Assembly (NCBI GenBank): GCA_024518585.1
Contig: JANIHI010000005.1
Coordinates: forward strand, 37,315-101,314
Origin: Methanolinea sp.
Lineage (GTDB): Archaea > Halobacteriota > Methanomicrobia > Methanomicrobiales > Methanospirillaceae
Length of the DNA stretch: 64,000 nucleotides
Reading direction: 5' to 3'
Below are positions 28,244 through 37,868 of this stretch, one piece after another. Both the position numbers and the translations under genes were made by a program. Numbering within the stretch: the first letter of the stretch is position 1; every line of letters begins with the position of its first letter. The notes beneath the pieces are model-generated. The model was not told where the DNA came from, searched no databases, and saw only the letters and a list, made by a program, of their open reading frames with translations.

Positions 28244-29920
28244 ATGGATATCATGGAGGACGTTTTGGCCTTTTCGGAAAATTACGAGGATATGTGCAGG
28301 AATTTCGAGATCCCTGTCCCGAAATACTACAACTTCGGTTTTGATGTCATTGACTCCTGGGCACAGAAGGACCGGAACAAACTTGCCATGATCTGGGTCA
28401 ACCAGGAGGGATGCGAGAAGAAATTCTCATTCCGGGACCTGAAGAATCTCTCGAACCAGGCGGCAAACATCCTGATCAAGTATGGTATCCAGAAAGGTGA
28501 CCGCGTCCTCCTGATCCTCCCGAGGATACCGGAATGGTGGGTATTCATGATCGCCCTGATCAAGCTGGGTGCCGTTGTCTGTCCCTGCCCGACCATGCTC
28601 ACCCCAAAGGACATCCGGTACCGCCTGAACGCCGGGAAGTTCAAGATGGTCATCACGATCGGGGAGCACGCGGAGAAAGTCAACGAGGTGGCCGATGACT
28701 GCCCTGCCCTTACATGCCGGTTCCTTGTCGATAAGGAGCTCCCCGGCTGGATAAGCTATCCCCTCGAACTCCATTACCCCGCCCCCGTGTCCCACCATTC
28801 GGTCAGCATGCCGGTCGAGAAAAAGACCCTCTCCTCCGATCCGATGCTGATTTACTTCACCTCGGGGACGACCGGCGAGCCAAAAATGGTGCTCCATACC
28901 CACAGCTATCCCCTCGGTCACCTGGTTACCGCCGGACTCTGGCAGGACCTCTCTCCCAACGACGTGCATTTCACCTACTCTGATACGGGGTGGGCAAAGT
29001 GTGCCTGGGGAAAGATATTCGGCCAATGGATCCTGGGGGCCTGCCTCTTTATCTACGATGTGAGGGGCAAGTTCAAGGCAACAGAACTCCTGCCGCTCAT
29101 GGAGAAGTACGAGATCACGACATTCTGCGTTCCTCCCACCATTTACCGCATGCTGATCCTTGCGGACCTGGAGAAGTTTGACCTGCGGGAACTCCGCCGG
29201 TGCGTGAGTGCCGGTGAACCACTCAACCCCGAGGTCGTGCGGGTATGGCAGGAAGGAACGGGTCTCCCGATCGCCGAGGGGTACGGCCAGACCGAGACGG
29301 TCTGCTGTATTGGCACATTCAGGGGCATGAAGGTGAAGCCGGGGTCCATGGGACGTCCTGCTCCCGGGTGGCAGATTGAACTCCATGACGATGAGGGAAA
29401 GCCGGCCCCTGCCGGAGAGGTGGGGAGGATTGCAATCAGGCTTGACCCCCGTCCCGTGGGGCTGTTCGTCGGGTACCTGGATAACGACCAGGCAAATGCC
29501 GAATCTTTCGTGAATGGTTTTTATTATACCGGGGACAAGGCGTGGATGGACGAAGAGGGGTATTTCTGGTTCGTGGGGAGGGACGATGATATCATAAAGA
29601 GTTCGGGGTACCGGATCGGGCCTTTCGAGGTCGAATCAGCCCTCCTCGAGCACCCGGCAGTGGCGGAATCGGCCGTCGTGGGGTCGCCTGACCTCATCCG
29701 CGGGACGATCGTCAAGGCATTCATCGTCCTCAAACCAGGGTTTGAACCTTCCGAACGGCTTGTAAAGGATATCCAGACATTTGTCCGGAAAAATACAGCA
29801 CCCTACAAGTACCCGCGGGCCATCGAATTTGTCAGTGAACTTCCAAAAACGCTCTCCGGCAAGATAAAACGAAACGAACTCCGGAGGATGGAGATGGAAA
29901 AGTTCAATAATTCCCGCTGA
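28244..29920 (+). CDS. Acyl-CoA synthetase, AMP-forming (medium-chain/branched-acyl type)
   Basis: The 558-residue protein has the ANL-superfamily motifs: YFTSGTTGEPKMV (about 205), GYGQTE, YYTGDKAWMDEEGYFWFVGRDDD and the C-terminal PKTLSGKIKR with the catalytic lysine near 540. It activates an acyl acid with ATP and CoA. The overall sequence is of the MACS group that Methanosarcina uses for branched short acids. ATG at 28244 or 28253; a TTAAAA element near 28216 may be the promoter. A close paralogue follows at 30333, separated by a 412-bp gap with strong hairpins. The acyl substrate cannot be read from sequence. Confidence 0.9.
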   Translation: MDIMEDVLAFSENYEDMCRNFEIPVPKYYNFGFDVIDSWAQKDRNKLAMIWVNQEGCEKKFSFRDLKNLSNQAANILIKYGIQKGDRVLLILPRIPEWWVFMIALIKLGAVVCPCPTMLTPKDIRYRLNAGKFKMVITIGEHAEKVNEVADDCPALTCRFLVDKELPGWISYPLELHYPAPVSHHSVSMPVEKKTLSSDPMLIYFTSGTTGEPKMVLHTHSYPLGHLVTAGLWQDLSPNDVHFTYSDTGWAKCAWGKIFGQWILGACLFIYDVRGKFKATELLPLMEKYEITTFCVPPTIYRMLILADLEKFDLRELRRCVSAGEPLNPEVVRVWQEGTGLPIAEGYGQTETVCCIGTFRGMKVKPGSMGRPAPGWQIELHDDEGKPAPAGEVGRIAIRLDPRPVGLFVGYLDNDQANAESFVNGFYYTGDKAWMDEEGYFWFVGRDDDIIKSSGYRIGPFEVESALLEHPAVAESAVVGSPDLIRGTIVKAFIVLKPGFEPSERLVKDIQTFVRKNTAPYKYPRAIEFVSELPKTLSGKIKRNELRRMEMEKFNNSR

Positions 29921-30332
29921 ACCCTCCCTTTTTCACCCCCCACCCTCTTTTTTCTGGCTCTTCGCTTTTTTGAGTGGGTGGACGAGAACTGAAGTGGGGG
30001 CTGCCTCGCCCCCACCCCCCCACATGGGGATAGACCCGCCGCCCCCAAAACGGCGCCCCGGCGGCGGTTTCACCATTCATTTCGCGTTAAGTCGATTTTT
30101 TTTGGATTAACCAGCTCAATCCAACAAGAGGCTATAACCCATTCATACAACTTACCCACCTGAAGTGAGGAAGAGGGTTTTATCTCTCCTCTTTTGCCTG
30201 CCCGGATTGTCGTTTTCTGGCGGTAAGAGGGGGAGTATTTTCGCGGGGGTGTCAGGATTTACTGCACTTTTCCATTGATTTGGGGAAAAATGGACACCTT
30301 AATGTCGTATCTGTGATAATGTACCGGTTCAT
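29921..30332. other. Intergenic region with T-runs and two strong hairpins
   Basis: No protein gene is seen. Directly after the first synthetase come three T-runs (29926, 29949, 29965), probably a terminator. Then two 8-bp perfect stems follow: GTGGGGGC at 29994-30001 with GCCCCCAC at 30008-30015, and CCGCCGCC at 30036-30043 with GGCGGCGG at 30060-30067. A T8 tract lies near 30094. Promoter elements for the second synthetase should be near 30270-30315. Whether the hairpins are a terminator, a leader or a small RNA is open. Confidence 0.5.
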
Positions 30333-32021
30333 ATGGCGGCCATGTCGCACAACATGCACAACTACCAGGAGGTCTATGACCACTTCTCCCTCGCTGTTCC
30401 CGAGTACTATAACTTTGGCTTTGACGTCATTGACAGGCTTGCCGGAGAGGATCGGAACCGCCTGGCGATGGTCTGGGTCAACCAGGAGGGATGCGAGAGA
30501 ACATTCACCTTCCGGCAGTTGATGAACCTCTCGAACTCGGCGGCGAACATGCTCCTCAAGTATGGGATCAAGAAGGGTGACCGCGTCGTCATCATGCTCC
30601 CGCGGGTCCCGGAATGGTGGATTTTTGCACTGGCCTGCATCAAGCTCGGGGCAGTCTTCTGCCCCTGCCCGACGATGCTCACCCAGAAGGACCTGAAATA
30701 TCGGATCAACGCGGCAAAGATCCGCATGGTTATCACCGACCGGGAGAATGCACCAAAGGTCGAGGAGATTTGCAGTGCATGCCCGACGCTCCACTCCCGG
30801 CTTGTCACCGATGCCGAACTGCCGGGGTGGATCAGCTACACCGTCGAACAGGAATACCCGGCCCCGGTCTCACGGAGACTCGTGGCGATGAGTGGCATGG
30901 AAAAGACACGGTCAACTGACCCCCTGGTTATCTACTTTACATCCGGAACAACGGGTGAGCCAAAGATGGTCCTGCACACCCACGCTCTCCCCCTTGGACA
31001 TATCACGACAGGCCGGTTCTGGCTCGACCTCACCAAAAACGATCTCCACTTCACCCTCGCGGACACGGGCTGGGCCAAGTCGTCCTGGGGGAAGTTTTTC
31101 GGTCCCTGGATCCAGGGCGCCTGCATTCTCGTGTACGATATCAGGGGCAAGTTCAAGGCAACAGAGCTCCTGCCCATCCTCGAGAAGTACGAGGTGACCG
31201 TTTTCTGTGCCCCGCCAACGGTGTACCGGATGCTTATCCTCGCCGATCTCAAGAAATACGACCTCAAGGAACTGCGCCACTGCGTGAGTGCGGGAGAGCC
31301 CCTAAACCCCGAGGTCATCAGGGTGTGGAAGGAAGGGACCGGGCTGACCATTTACGAGGGGTATGGCCAGACGGAACTCGTCCTTGTCATCGGGACGTTC
31401 CCCTGCATGGAAGCAAAGCCGGGTTCCATGGGTCGTCCTGCCCCCGGCTGGCACATCGAGCTGCACGACGAGGAGGGAAAACCCGTCTCCCCGGGAGAAG
31501 TGGGGAGGATCGCCATACGGGTCAAACCCCGGCCCGTCGGGCTCTTTGAGGGATACCTGTACGACAAGGAGGCAACGGAGGCTGCGTTCGTGGGTGATTA
31601 CTACTATACCGGGGACAAGGCATACCAGGATGAGGAGGGGTACTTCTGGTTCGTGGGCCGGGACGATGACGTCATCAAAAGTTCAGGATACCGCATCGGT
31701 CCCTTCGAGGTCGAGTCGGCCCTTCTCGAGCACCCTGCCGTGAAGGAGGCAGCCGTGGTCGGGTCCCCCGATGTAATCCGGGGGATGATCGTCAAGGCCT
31801 TCATTGTGTTGAAGGAGGGGTACCAGCCGACAGACCAGTTTGCAAAGGACATCCAGAAGTTCGTCAAGAGGATCACCGCCCCCTACAAGTACCCCCGGGC
31901 GATTGAATTCGTCGATGACCTTCCAAAGACAATTTCAGGCAAGATCAAAAGGAATGTCCTGCGGGAAAGGGAATTGCAGGCCCATTCGCGGCAGCACGGG
32001 GACGGCGGCAAAAAAGACTGA
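30333..32021 (+). CDS. Acyl-CoA synthetase, AMP-forming, paralogue of the upstream gene
   Basis: The 562-residue protein aligns along its whole length with the synthetase at 28244 and shares all motifs (YFTSGTTGEPKMV, GYGQTE, GDKAYQDEEGYFWFVGRDDD, PKTISGKIKR). It is about 70 percent identical by eye. It is therefore a tandem duplicate that has diverged, possibly in acyl preference. The start at 30333 has alternatives at 30342 and 30351. It has its own upstream region and may be regulated separately from its copy. A tRNA gene follows 65 bp downstream. Confidence 0.9.
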   Translation: MAAMSHNMHNYQEVYDHFSLAVPEYYNFGFDVIDRLAGEDRNRLAMVWVNQEGCERTFTFRQLMNLSNSAANMLLKYGIKKGDRVVIMLPRVPEWWIFALACIKLGAVFCPCPTMLTQKDLKYRINAAKIRMVITDRENAPKVEEICSACPTLHSRLVTDAELPGWISYTVEQEYPAPVSRRLVAMSGMEKTRSTDPLVIYFTSGTTGEPKMVLHTHALPLGHITTGRFWLDLTKNDLHFTLADTGWAKSSWGKFFGPWIQGACILVYDIRGKFKATELLPILEKYEVTVFCAPPTVYRMLILADLKKYDLKELRHCVSAGEPLNPEVIRVWKEGTGLTIYEGYGQTELVLVIGTFPCMEAKPGSMGRPAPGWHIELHDEEGKPVSPGEVGRIAIRVKPRPVGLFEGYLYDKEATEAAFVGDYYYTGDKAYQDEEGYFWFVGRDDDVIKSSGYRIGPFEVESALLEHPAVKEAAVVGSPDVIRGMIVKAFIVLKEGYQPTDQFAKDIQKFVKRITAPYKYPRAIEFVDDLPKTISGKIKRNVLRERELQAHSRQHGDGGKKD

Positions 32022-32050
32022 AACGCTGCAGGGAGATTTCCATCCAGCCA

Positions 32051-32060
32051 CATATTTATT
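32051..32060 (+). promoter_or_regulatory. TATA box upstream of tRNA-Leu
   Basis: CATATTTATT lies 27-36 bases upstream of the first tRNA base, the expected distance for an archaeal TATA box. Confidence 0.65.
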
Positions 32061-32086
32061 TTCCCCGCCAACCAAGAAATAAGGGG

Positions 32087-32171
32087 GCGAGGGTAGCCAA
32101 GCCAGGTCAACGGCGCTAGATTCAGGGTCTAGTCTCGCAGGAGTTCTTGGGTTCAAATCCCATCCCTCGCA
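32087..32171 (+). tRNA. tRNA-Leu (anticodon CAG)
   Basis: The sequence folds as a class II tRNA. The acceptor stem is GCGAGGG with CCCTCGC. The anticodon stem is CTAGA with TCTAG around the loop TTCAGGG, so the anticodon is CAG (leucine). The extra arm is long (CTC/GAG stem) and the T loop is TTCAAAT. The discriminator base is A, as in leucine tRNAs, CCA is not encoded and no intron is seen. The outermost T-stem pair appears to be a U-U mismatch. It has its own TATA box. Confidence 0.96.
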
Positions 32172-32318
32172 CTTATTGATTTCCTGGTGATTGTGTACAT
32201 CGTTATAGCAAGATTTTTGGGGGGCAAATGCCATCCCATCCTACCGGCAATTCAGTCGGAAAACCTGTTTTTGGCTTCGGTAAGGGGAAAAGCGAGAGGG
32301 TGGGAGGTGCATGTCCCG

Positions 32319-33686
32319 CTACTTCTTCCGAAGGATGGCAAGGACACCAGCAAGCGCGAAGGCACACGCAACAAGGGGGAGAGAGACCGGTGACTTCGTG
32401 GGGGCTGTCGTGGGGACTGGTTGGAGGTTCACCGTGACGTGCGGGGACTCTCCGGGATTGACCTGGACTGTTTGCTGGACATCGGTATAGCCCTTCATTT
32501 TGAAGGTCACGACGTGGAATCCCGTCGGTATGTCATCCGCGAAGAGCGGGGAAAAACCCTTGTAGACATTGTCTATATACACTTCGGCCCCCGAAGGAGT
32601 AGACTGGATGATAATACCTCCCGTCGATGATGGCTGGGAACCCGGCTTGAGCATTCCCGTCACGGTGGAGGTACTCCCTGCAGCGACCGTGACACTGGCG
32701 GTATAGTCCTGGTAGCCGCTCTTGAGGAGGGTGATTGTGTGCGTCCCGGGACTTATCCCGGTGATATCGACGGTATCGCCCGGGACTGTCATGCCCCTGT
32801 AATTCCCGTCAAGGTAGATGGCAGCCCCATCCGGGACAGAACTGACGAGGATGTCCCCTGTGGTAGGCTGGTAGACAGGGCTGAGCGAGGCTGAGAGGTA
32901 TGCCTCGTTCCCGGCCGGCACATCGACGTTCTGTGTATAGTCCTGGTACCCGGCGAGTTTTAAGCGGACACTGTGCCTGCCGGCGCTCAAAGAACCCACC
33001 GTCATTGGTGTGTATCCCCTGTAAATATCGTCCACGTAGACATCTGCCCCGGAAGGGGACGAGGTGACCCGGAGCAAGCCGGTCGTCTGCAGTGGTGTAA
33101 GCGATGCGCTCACGCTGGAAACACCCCCGGCACTGACACTGACCGATGTACTGAAGGGGAGATACCCGGCCATCGAGATCTCGATGGCATGGTTACCGGG
33201 TGGGACGTACCGGAACGTCCCGGGAGTCACGAGGGTCTCGCCTCCATCGAGCCTTGCAATGGCCCCGGCAGGGGACGAGCTCACCTGGATGGTCCCGGTC
33301 TGCACGACGGGCTGGAGGTCTGCAACGATGGTGATGGTCTCTCCCGGTGCCGGGTTCCTGGTGTATGTCCTCGTCCAGGTGTTGTACCCGTATTTGCTGA
33401 TGGATACCGAGTGCGACGGTTTCGCCGTCGTGGACACCTCGGTAACAACGGGAGTCTCGCCGAGGAATTTTCCGTCAAAGATCACGTCAGCCCCCGGAGG
33501 GTTGGACTCGATAGAGAAATACCCCTTCTCCCCCCCTATAGGTTCCGGGATTGGTATTATTACCGGGGGGGTCTGCTCTGGCGTCACCAGAACGCCCGGT
33601 GTATCTTCTCCCGTGACAGACCCGACCACAAGCATCAGGGTACAGAGTATGCACAGGATGAGAACGGAATATTTCAAACCATTCAC
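32319..33686 (-). CDS. PEGA-repeat surface protein with C-terminal anchor
   Basis: The 455-residue protein has a signal peptide and five PEGA domains (about 53-425), each with a SxPxGAxVYxDxxYxG-like core. A Thr/Pro spacer leads to a hydrophobic helix and a basic tail (about 433-455). The end resembles archaeal sortase-type C-terminal signals, but no listed tripartite motif is certain. The frame opens with GTG at 33686. A TTG at 33677 would place GAGGTGA at the better spacing and would begin the signal peptide with MKYSVLI. An AATATTAATT element at about 33729-33738 is the likely promoter. It is extracellular and probably involved in cell-surface binding. Confidence 0.85.
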   Translation of the reverse strand: MNGLKYSVLILCILCTLMLVVGSVTGEDTPGVLVTPEQTPPVIIPIPEPIGGEKGYFSIESNPPGADVIFDGKFLGETPVVTEVSTTAKPSHSVSISKYGYNTWTRTYTRNPAPGETITIVADLQPVVQTGTIQVSSSPAGAIARLDGGETLVTPGTFRYVPPGNHAIEISMAGYLPFSTSVSVSAGGVSSVSASLTPLQTTGLLRVTSSPSGADVYVDDIYRGYTPMTVGSLSAGRHSVRLKLAGYQDYTQNVDVPAGNEAYLSASLSPVYQPTTGDILVSSVPDGAAIYLDGNYRGMTVPGDTVDITGISPGTHTITLLKSGYQDYTASVTVAAGSTSTVTGMLKPGSQPSSTGGIIIQSTPSGAEVYIDNVYKGFSPLFADDIPTGFHVVTFKMKGYTDVQQTVQVNPGESPHVTVNLQPVPTTAPTKSPVSLPLVACAFALAGVLAILRKK

Positions 33687-34080
33687 CTCTTTTTTGTATT
33701 CGGAAGGTTACTTTGGTGCCTTTCCTAATTAATATTTTTGTGTTTGTGCAATATAAGGGGAAAGTCACCTTCCCCCCGAACCGCCCATGAACCGTGCTGT
33801 CGGGCATAAAATTGAATATCACGCGGTTCTGTCCGGGGAAACACGCTTTTTCGACGGGCAAATCATGGGTTGAGGGTTCCCTGGTTAAAAGGCAGGAGGG
33901 GAGATCCAGGAGACTCCCCGTTCATTTCCACGTTTTGTACGGGAAAAATTGAAGAATCTCACGCGTTATGTGGGGAGTTTTTCAGAAGAGCCAGGGAGTA
34001 GTACATTGCTAGCCGGGATTCTTGTTGTCACAATCACGACAAATCTTTAAGAGGGAGGAGATGAAACCGGTATAGGATTT
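33687..34080. other. Divergent intergenic region
   Basis: This region separates the PEGA gene (minus) from the RND transporter gene (plus). It holds the PEGA promoter candidate at about 33729-33738 and, on the plus strand, AATCTTTAA (34042-34050) followed by GGGAGGAG (34053-34060). A five-codon frame (ATG at 34061) sits immediately behind that site. A 28-codon frame at 33787 has no site or family match. No other gene is seen. Confidence 0.4.
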
Positions 34081-36345
34081 ATGCGCCTCCACTCCCCGTA
34101 CGAGTACCTCTCGGATATCGTCATCACGAAGCCGAAAGCCATACTCTTCGTTGTCGGCATTGTCCTTTTCATCGCCCTTGTTGGGACTACCTTCATCACG
34201 ATGCAGACAGGGTCAGAGACCTACCTTGACAAAACGACGGAGAGGGGAGTGCTCCTCGACAAGTACACAAAGACGTTCCAGTCTGACAGCCTGATGCTCC
34301 TCGTGGAGAGTGACGATGTCCTGGACCCCGAAGTCCTCTCCTACATGGACCGGCTTGCCCGCGAAGTCGCCTTGGAAAATTCTGTGAGCGGTGTATCCAG
34401 CATTGTTGACCTCGCCCGGACGATGAACGGCGGGAACATCCCGGGCAGCAGGGCGGAGATCGAGATGGCCAGGGAGAGACTTCCGCCCGAAGTCCTTGCG
34501 CGGTACGTCCCCTCCAACATGATGACGATCATGATCGTGACGCTGGAACCGGGCCTGTCCCAGAAAGGAAAGACAGCGGTCCTGAACAACATCGGGACAC
34601 GCATTGAACTCTCCTCACCCCCCCCGGGGGTCCACGTGGTGGTCACAGGAGACCCTGCTTTCCAGCAGCAGATGGGACGGGAGATGGGCCAGTCCATGGG
34701 GACCCTCATCCTGGTAGCGATGGTCCTCATGGTGATCGCCGTGGGGGTATTTTTCTCCCATGTCAGGTTGCGTTTCCTCTCGGTCATCCTCGTCGCGAGT
34801 GGTCTCCTCCTCACGTTCGGGGTCATAGGGTTTGCAGGGATGCCAATAACCATGATCACGATCGGGGCATTCCCCGTGCTCATCGGGATCGGCATAGACT
34901 ACTCGATCCAGTTCCACTCGCGTTTTGACGAGGAGGCGAGGAGATCCTCTCTCCCGGACGCCGCCAGAACGACAATCGTGAAGTCGGGTCCTGCCGTCCT
35001 CCTCGCGATGATCTCGACCTCCATGGGGTTCCTCGCCCTGCTCATCTCGCCGATCCCCATGATCAGGAGTTTTGGCCTTGTCTGCGTGATCGGTGTGGCC
35101 TGCTGTTACCTCCTTGCCCTGGTGGCAGTCCCCGCCGTGGGGCTTGTCCTCCAGTACAAGCCCAGGGCCGGGGAGAATTCATCCACCGGGGATAGGGGAT
35201 CGAAACATGCCATGGAATCGTACAACGATTTCCTCGGGAAAGTTGCCGGGAAGGTCGCCCGACACCCCGTCCCCATCCTCATCCTCTGTGGGCTCGTTGC
35301 ATTCATTGGTTTCCAGATGGACAATGAGATCATCATCAACACCAACGAGGACAGCTTTGTCCCCCCCGACATGCCGGCCATCGTTGACCTCAAGAAGGTG
35401 AGCCGGACGATGGGTTCCACCACGTCCCTTCCCATCTATGTCAGGGGGGACAACGTCCTCGACATCGAGGCCCTCTCGTGGATGAGGGCCTTTGAGGAGT
35501 ACGAAGTCACCCACAACGACAAGGTCACCGGTGCCGCGAGCATTGCGGATTCCATCATCCAGTACAATGGCGGCACACTGCCAGGGACAAAGGAAGAGGT
35601 CGAGAGTGCGCTCCAGAAGGTCCCGGAACAGACCAGGAAAAGGTTTTTGAACGGGAATAACGAGGCGATAATCGCATTTTCAACCATTGATATGGAAAAC
35701 GAGGTCGCCCTCTCCATGATCGAGGATGTGAGGCGCGACCTCTCGTGGCACCAGCCACCCCCCGGGATTACGGCAAGGGTGACCGGGATGGGAGAGATGT
35801 TTGGGAACCTCATCAACGAGATCGGGAGGGGGAAGACCCAGATGACATTCCTTGCATTCATCCTGATCTTTGTCTTCCTGCTCGGCGTGTACCGGAAGTT
35901 TGGAAAGTCGGTAACCCCTGTCATCCCCATCATGATGATTGTCGGGTGGAACGGCCTGATCATGTACGTGCTCGGGATCGACTACACGCCCCTCACGGCA
36001 ACTCTCGGCTCGATGACAATCGGCGTGGCGTCCGAATATACAATCCTCATCATGGAAAGGGCCTACGAGGAGAGGGCCGCCGGCGCCGGCCTTGTCCCTG
36101 CAATCACGAAGGGGGTCCAGCAGATAGGGACCGCCATAACGGTCTCTGGCATGACAACCGTTTTTGGATTTGCCGCCCTCATCTCATCAAGTTTCAATAT
36201 CATCAGCAATTTCGGGGTGGTCACCGTGATCACCGTTGGTTTCTCCCTCATCGGTGCAATCATCGTTATGCCGGCAGTCCTTGTCCTCGTCGGGAGGATC
36301 GGGAGTCCAGGCAGAGAAGGGGAAGGTCCGGGTGAATCGGACTGA
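34081..36345 (+). CDS. RND-superfamily (MMPL-type) exporter
   Basis: The 754-residue protein is a two-fold repeat. Each half has one membrane helix, a large extracytoplasmic domain and five further helices. The helix blocks contain conserved GIGIDYSIQFHSRF and GVASEYTILIMERAYEE segments typical of the MMPL/COG1033 group. The second half begins near residue 390. Such proteins export lipids or other hydrophobic compounds using an ion gradient. Substrate here is unknown. The ATG lies 20 bases past a strong SD-like sequence, unusually far, with no in-frame start closer. Confidence 0.88.
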   Translation: MRLHSPYEYLSDIVITKPKAILFVVGIVLFIALVGTTFITMQTGSETYLDKTTERGVLLDKYTKTFQSDSLMLLVESDDVLDPEVLSYMDRLAREVALENSVSGVSSIVDLARTMNGGNIPGSRAEIEMARERLPPEVLARYVPSNMMTIMIVTLEPGLSQKGKTAVLNNIGTRIELSSPPPGVHVVVTGDPAFQQQMGREMGQSMGTLILVAMVLMVIAVGVFFSHVRLRFLSVILVASGLLLTFGVIGFAGMPITMITIGAFPVLIGIGIDYSIQFHSRFDEEARRSSLPDAARTTIVKSGPAVLLAMISTSMGFLALLISPIPMIRSFGLVCVIGVACCYLLALVAVPAVGLVLQYKPRAGENSSTGDRGSKHAMESYNDFLGKVAGKVARHPVPILILCGLVAFIGFQMDNEIIINTNEDSFVPPDMPAIVDLKKVSRTMGSTTSLPIYVRGDNVLDIEALSWMRAFEEYEVTHNDKVTGAASIADSIIQYNGGTLPGTKEEVESALQKVPEQTRKRFLNGNNEAIIAFSTIDMENEVALSMIEDVRRDLSWHQPPPGITARVTGMGEMFGNLINEIGRGKTQMTFLAFILIFVFLLGVYRKFGKSVTPVIPIMMIVGWNGLIMYVLGIDYTPLTATLGSMTIGVASEYTILIMERAYEERAAGAGLVPAITKGVQQIGTAITVSGMTTVFGFAALISSSFNIISNFGVVTVITVGFSLIGAIIVMPAVLVLVGRIGSPGREGEGPGESD

Positions 36346-36398
36346 AGATCCCTCATGATAGGTAAAGTATCATTTCTTCCGCGGGAAACATTCATGCA

Positions 36399-37706
36399 AT
36401 GGTAACAGGGTCAGGTCGCTGCGACCTTGTCCTCCGTGACGTCTCTTTTCCGGACGGGAGGGTTGCCGACATCTCCGTGCGGGGAGGAAAGGTCTGCCAC
36501 GTCGGGGCAGGGTACCCGTCATTCCAGGAGATCTCCTGCCGGGGAAAGACCGTCCTCCCCGGCGCAATCGACATGCACGTGCACATGAGGGGGAGGAGCC
36601 AGAAGGAGAAGGAAGACTGGGGAAGCGGGACGCGGAGTGCCCTTGCGGGGGGCGTCACAGTCGTCGTGGACCAGCCCAACACCATCCCTCCCCTCACCAC
36701 ACCTGCCTCTTTCAGGGAAAGGGTCCGCGAGGCCCGGGAGTCTTCCCTCTGTCACTTTGCCATCAATGCGGGGGCAGAGGAGGGGATGGATGTGGGGACG
36801 CTCTGGCGGGAAGGGCCAATCGCATTCGGCGAGATATTCACGGCACCGTCCAGTTACGGCACGGGGATCCGCCCCGGGGCCCTGGCCGGGGTCCTGCGTT
36901 CTGTCGCCCTGCTCGGGGGCCTCTGCACCATCCACGCTGAAAGTCCTGGCGAGGGAAGGGACGTTGACCTCCTGGCGCACAATGCAATCCGGTCCGCCGG
37001 GGGGGAAGCCGCAGCCGTCTCCTGGGTGAGGCAAGTGAACAGCTACCCGTGCCGGCTCCACTTCTGCCACCTGAGCTCGGCAGAGGCGGTCATGAGCGCG
37101 GGGAATGATACAGTCGAGGTGACCCCCCACCACCTCCTCCTCTCTCTCGATGATTTCTCCCCTTCCGATCCCCATGGGAAAGTAAATCCGCCGTTACGAA
37201 CCGCCACCGTCCGAGAGGAGTTATGGTCGGTGTGGGAAAGGATCGATGTCCTGGCCTCTGACCATGCACCGCACACGTGCAGGGAGAAAGACCAGGCATT
37301 CCCGGATGCCCCGTCGGGCGTCCCCGGGGTTGAGACCATGATACCCCTGTGCCTTGCCGCCTGCCGGAAGAGACATATACCGGTGACCACCCTCGTGGAA
37401 AAGACGTGCTGGAACCCTGCGAGGATACTGGGGATTCCGAAAGCGGGGTATTCAACCGGTGAACGCGCGGATTTTGCCATCTATCCGCCGGGAGAGACCC
37501 CGGTCAGGGGAGACGAGCTCCACTCCCGGGCAGGGTGGTCACCGTTTGAGGGGATGCCCGCCGTCTTTCCTGACATCGTCATCATGGGAGGAGATATCGT
37601 CTACCGGGAGGGTGATTTCTTCCCCGGGAGACCGCAGTGGTTCATGGGCAGGGGATATATAGGAGAGACGCAAAGGAGAAATGGTGCCGATACAGCACGG
37701 CCATAG
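36399..37706 (+). CDS. pyrC: Dihydroorotase
   Basis: The 435-residue amidohydrolase has the metal-binding DMHVHMRG motif near residue 58, GGVTVVVDQPNT, and the late LASDHAPHT segment. It closes carbamoyl-aspartate to dihydroorotate in pyrimidine synthesis. Where many dihydroorotases have a bridging carboxylated lysine, the segment here reads FGEIFTAPS with Glu. This may be normal for an archaeal subgroup. The gene follows the RND gene by 53 bp, and its TAG stop abuts a perfect GGTCCCC/GGGGACC inverted repeat. pyrE is elsewhere in the window. Confidence 0.87.
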   Translation: MVTGSGRCDLVLRDVSFPDGRVADISVRGGKVCHVGAGYPSFQEISCRGKTVLPGAIDMHVHMRGRSQKEKEDWGSGTRSALAGGVTVVVDQPNTIPPLTTPASFRERVREARESSLCHFAINAGAEEGMDVGTLWREGPIAFGEIFTAPSSYGTGIRPGALAGVLRSVALLGGLCTIHAESPGEGRDVDLLAHNAIRSAGGEAAAVSWVRQVNSYPCRLHFCHLSSAEAVMSAGNDTVEVTPHHLLLSLDDFSPSDPHGKVNPPLRTATVREELWSVWERIDVLASDHAPHTCREKDQAFPDAPSGVPGVETMIPLCLAACRKRHIPVTTLVEKTCWNPARILGIPKAGYSTGERADFAIYPPGETPVRGDELHSRAGWSPFEGMPAVFPDIVIMGGDIVYREGDFFPGRPQWFMGRGYIGETQRRNGADTARP

Positions 37707-37720
37707 GTCCCCGGGGGACC
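37704..37720 (+). terminator. Hairpin after pyrC (possible terminator)
   Basis: GGTCCCC-G-GGGGACC at 37706-37720 is a perfect inverted repeat that begins at the last base of the pyrC stop codon. No T-run follows, so a role as terminator is uncertain. Confidence 0.3.
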
Positions 37721-37868
37721 GACTGGCGGATGCCTGGGGGTGAACCACGGGACAACCCGGCCGTGCGACAGGCACCGCCCGGCAATGGGTATAAACGGGA
37801 GAGGAACGGCAGCATGCCACCGATGACCCGCAGTTGTTAGTGCCGGGCGACACCATCCCCGTTCTGCC

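Noticed and set aside
33787..33873. 28-codon frame between the PEGA and RND genes
   Set aside because: No ribosome site, no family match, length expected by chance.
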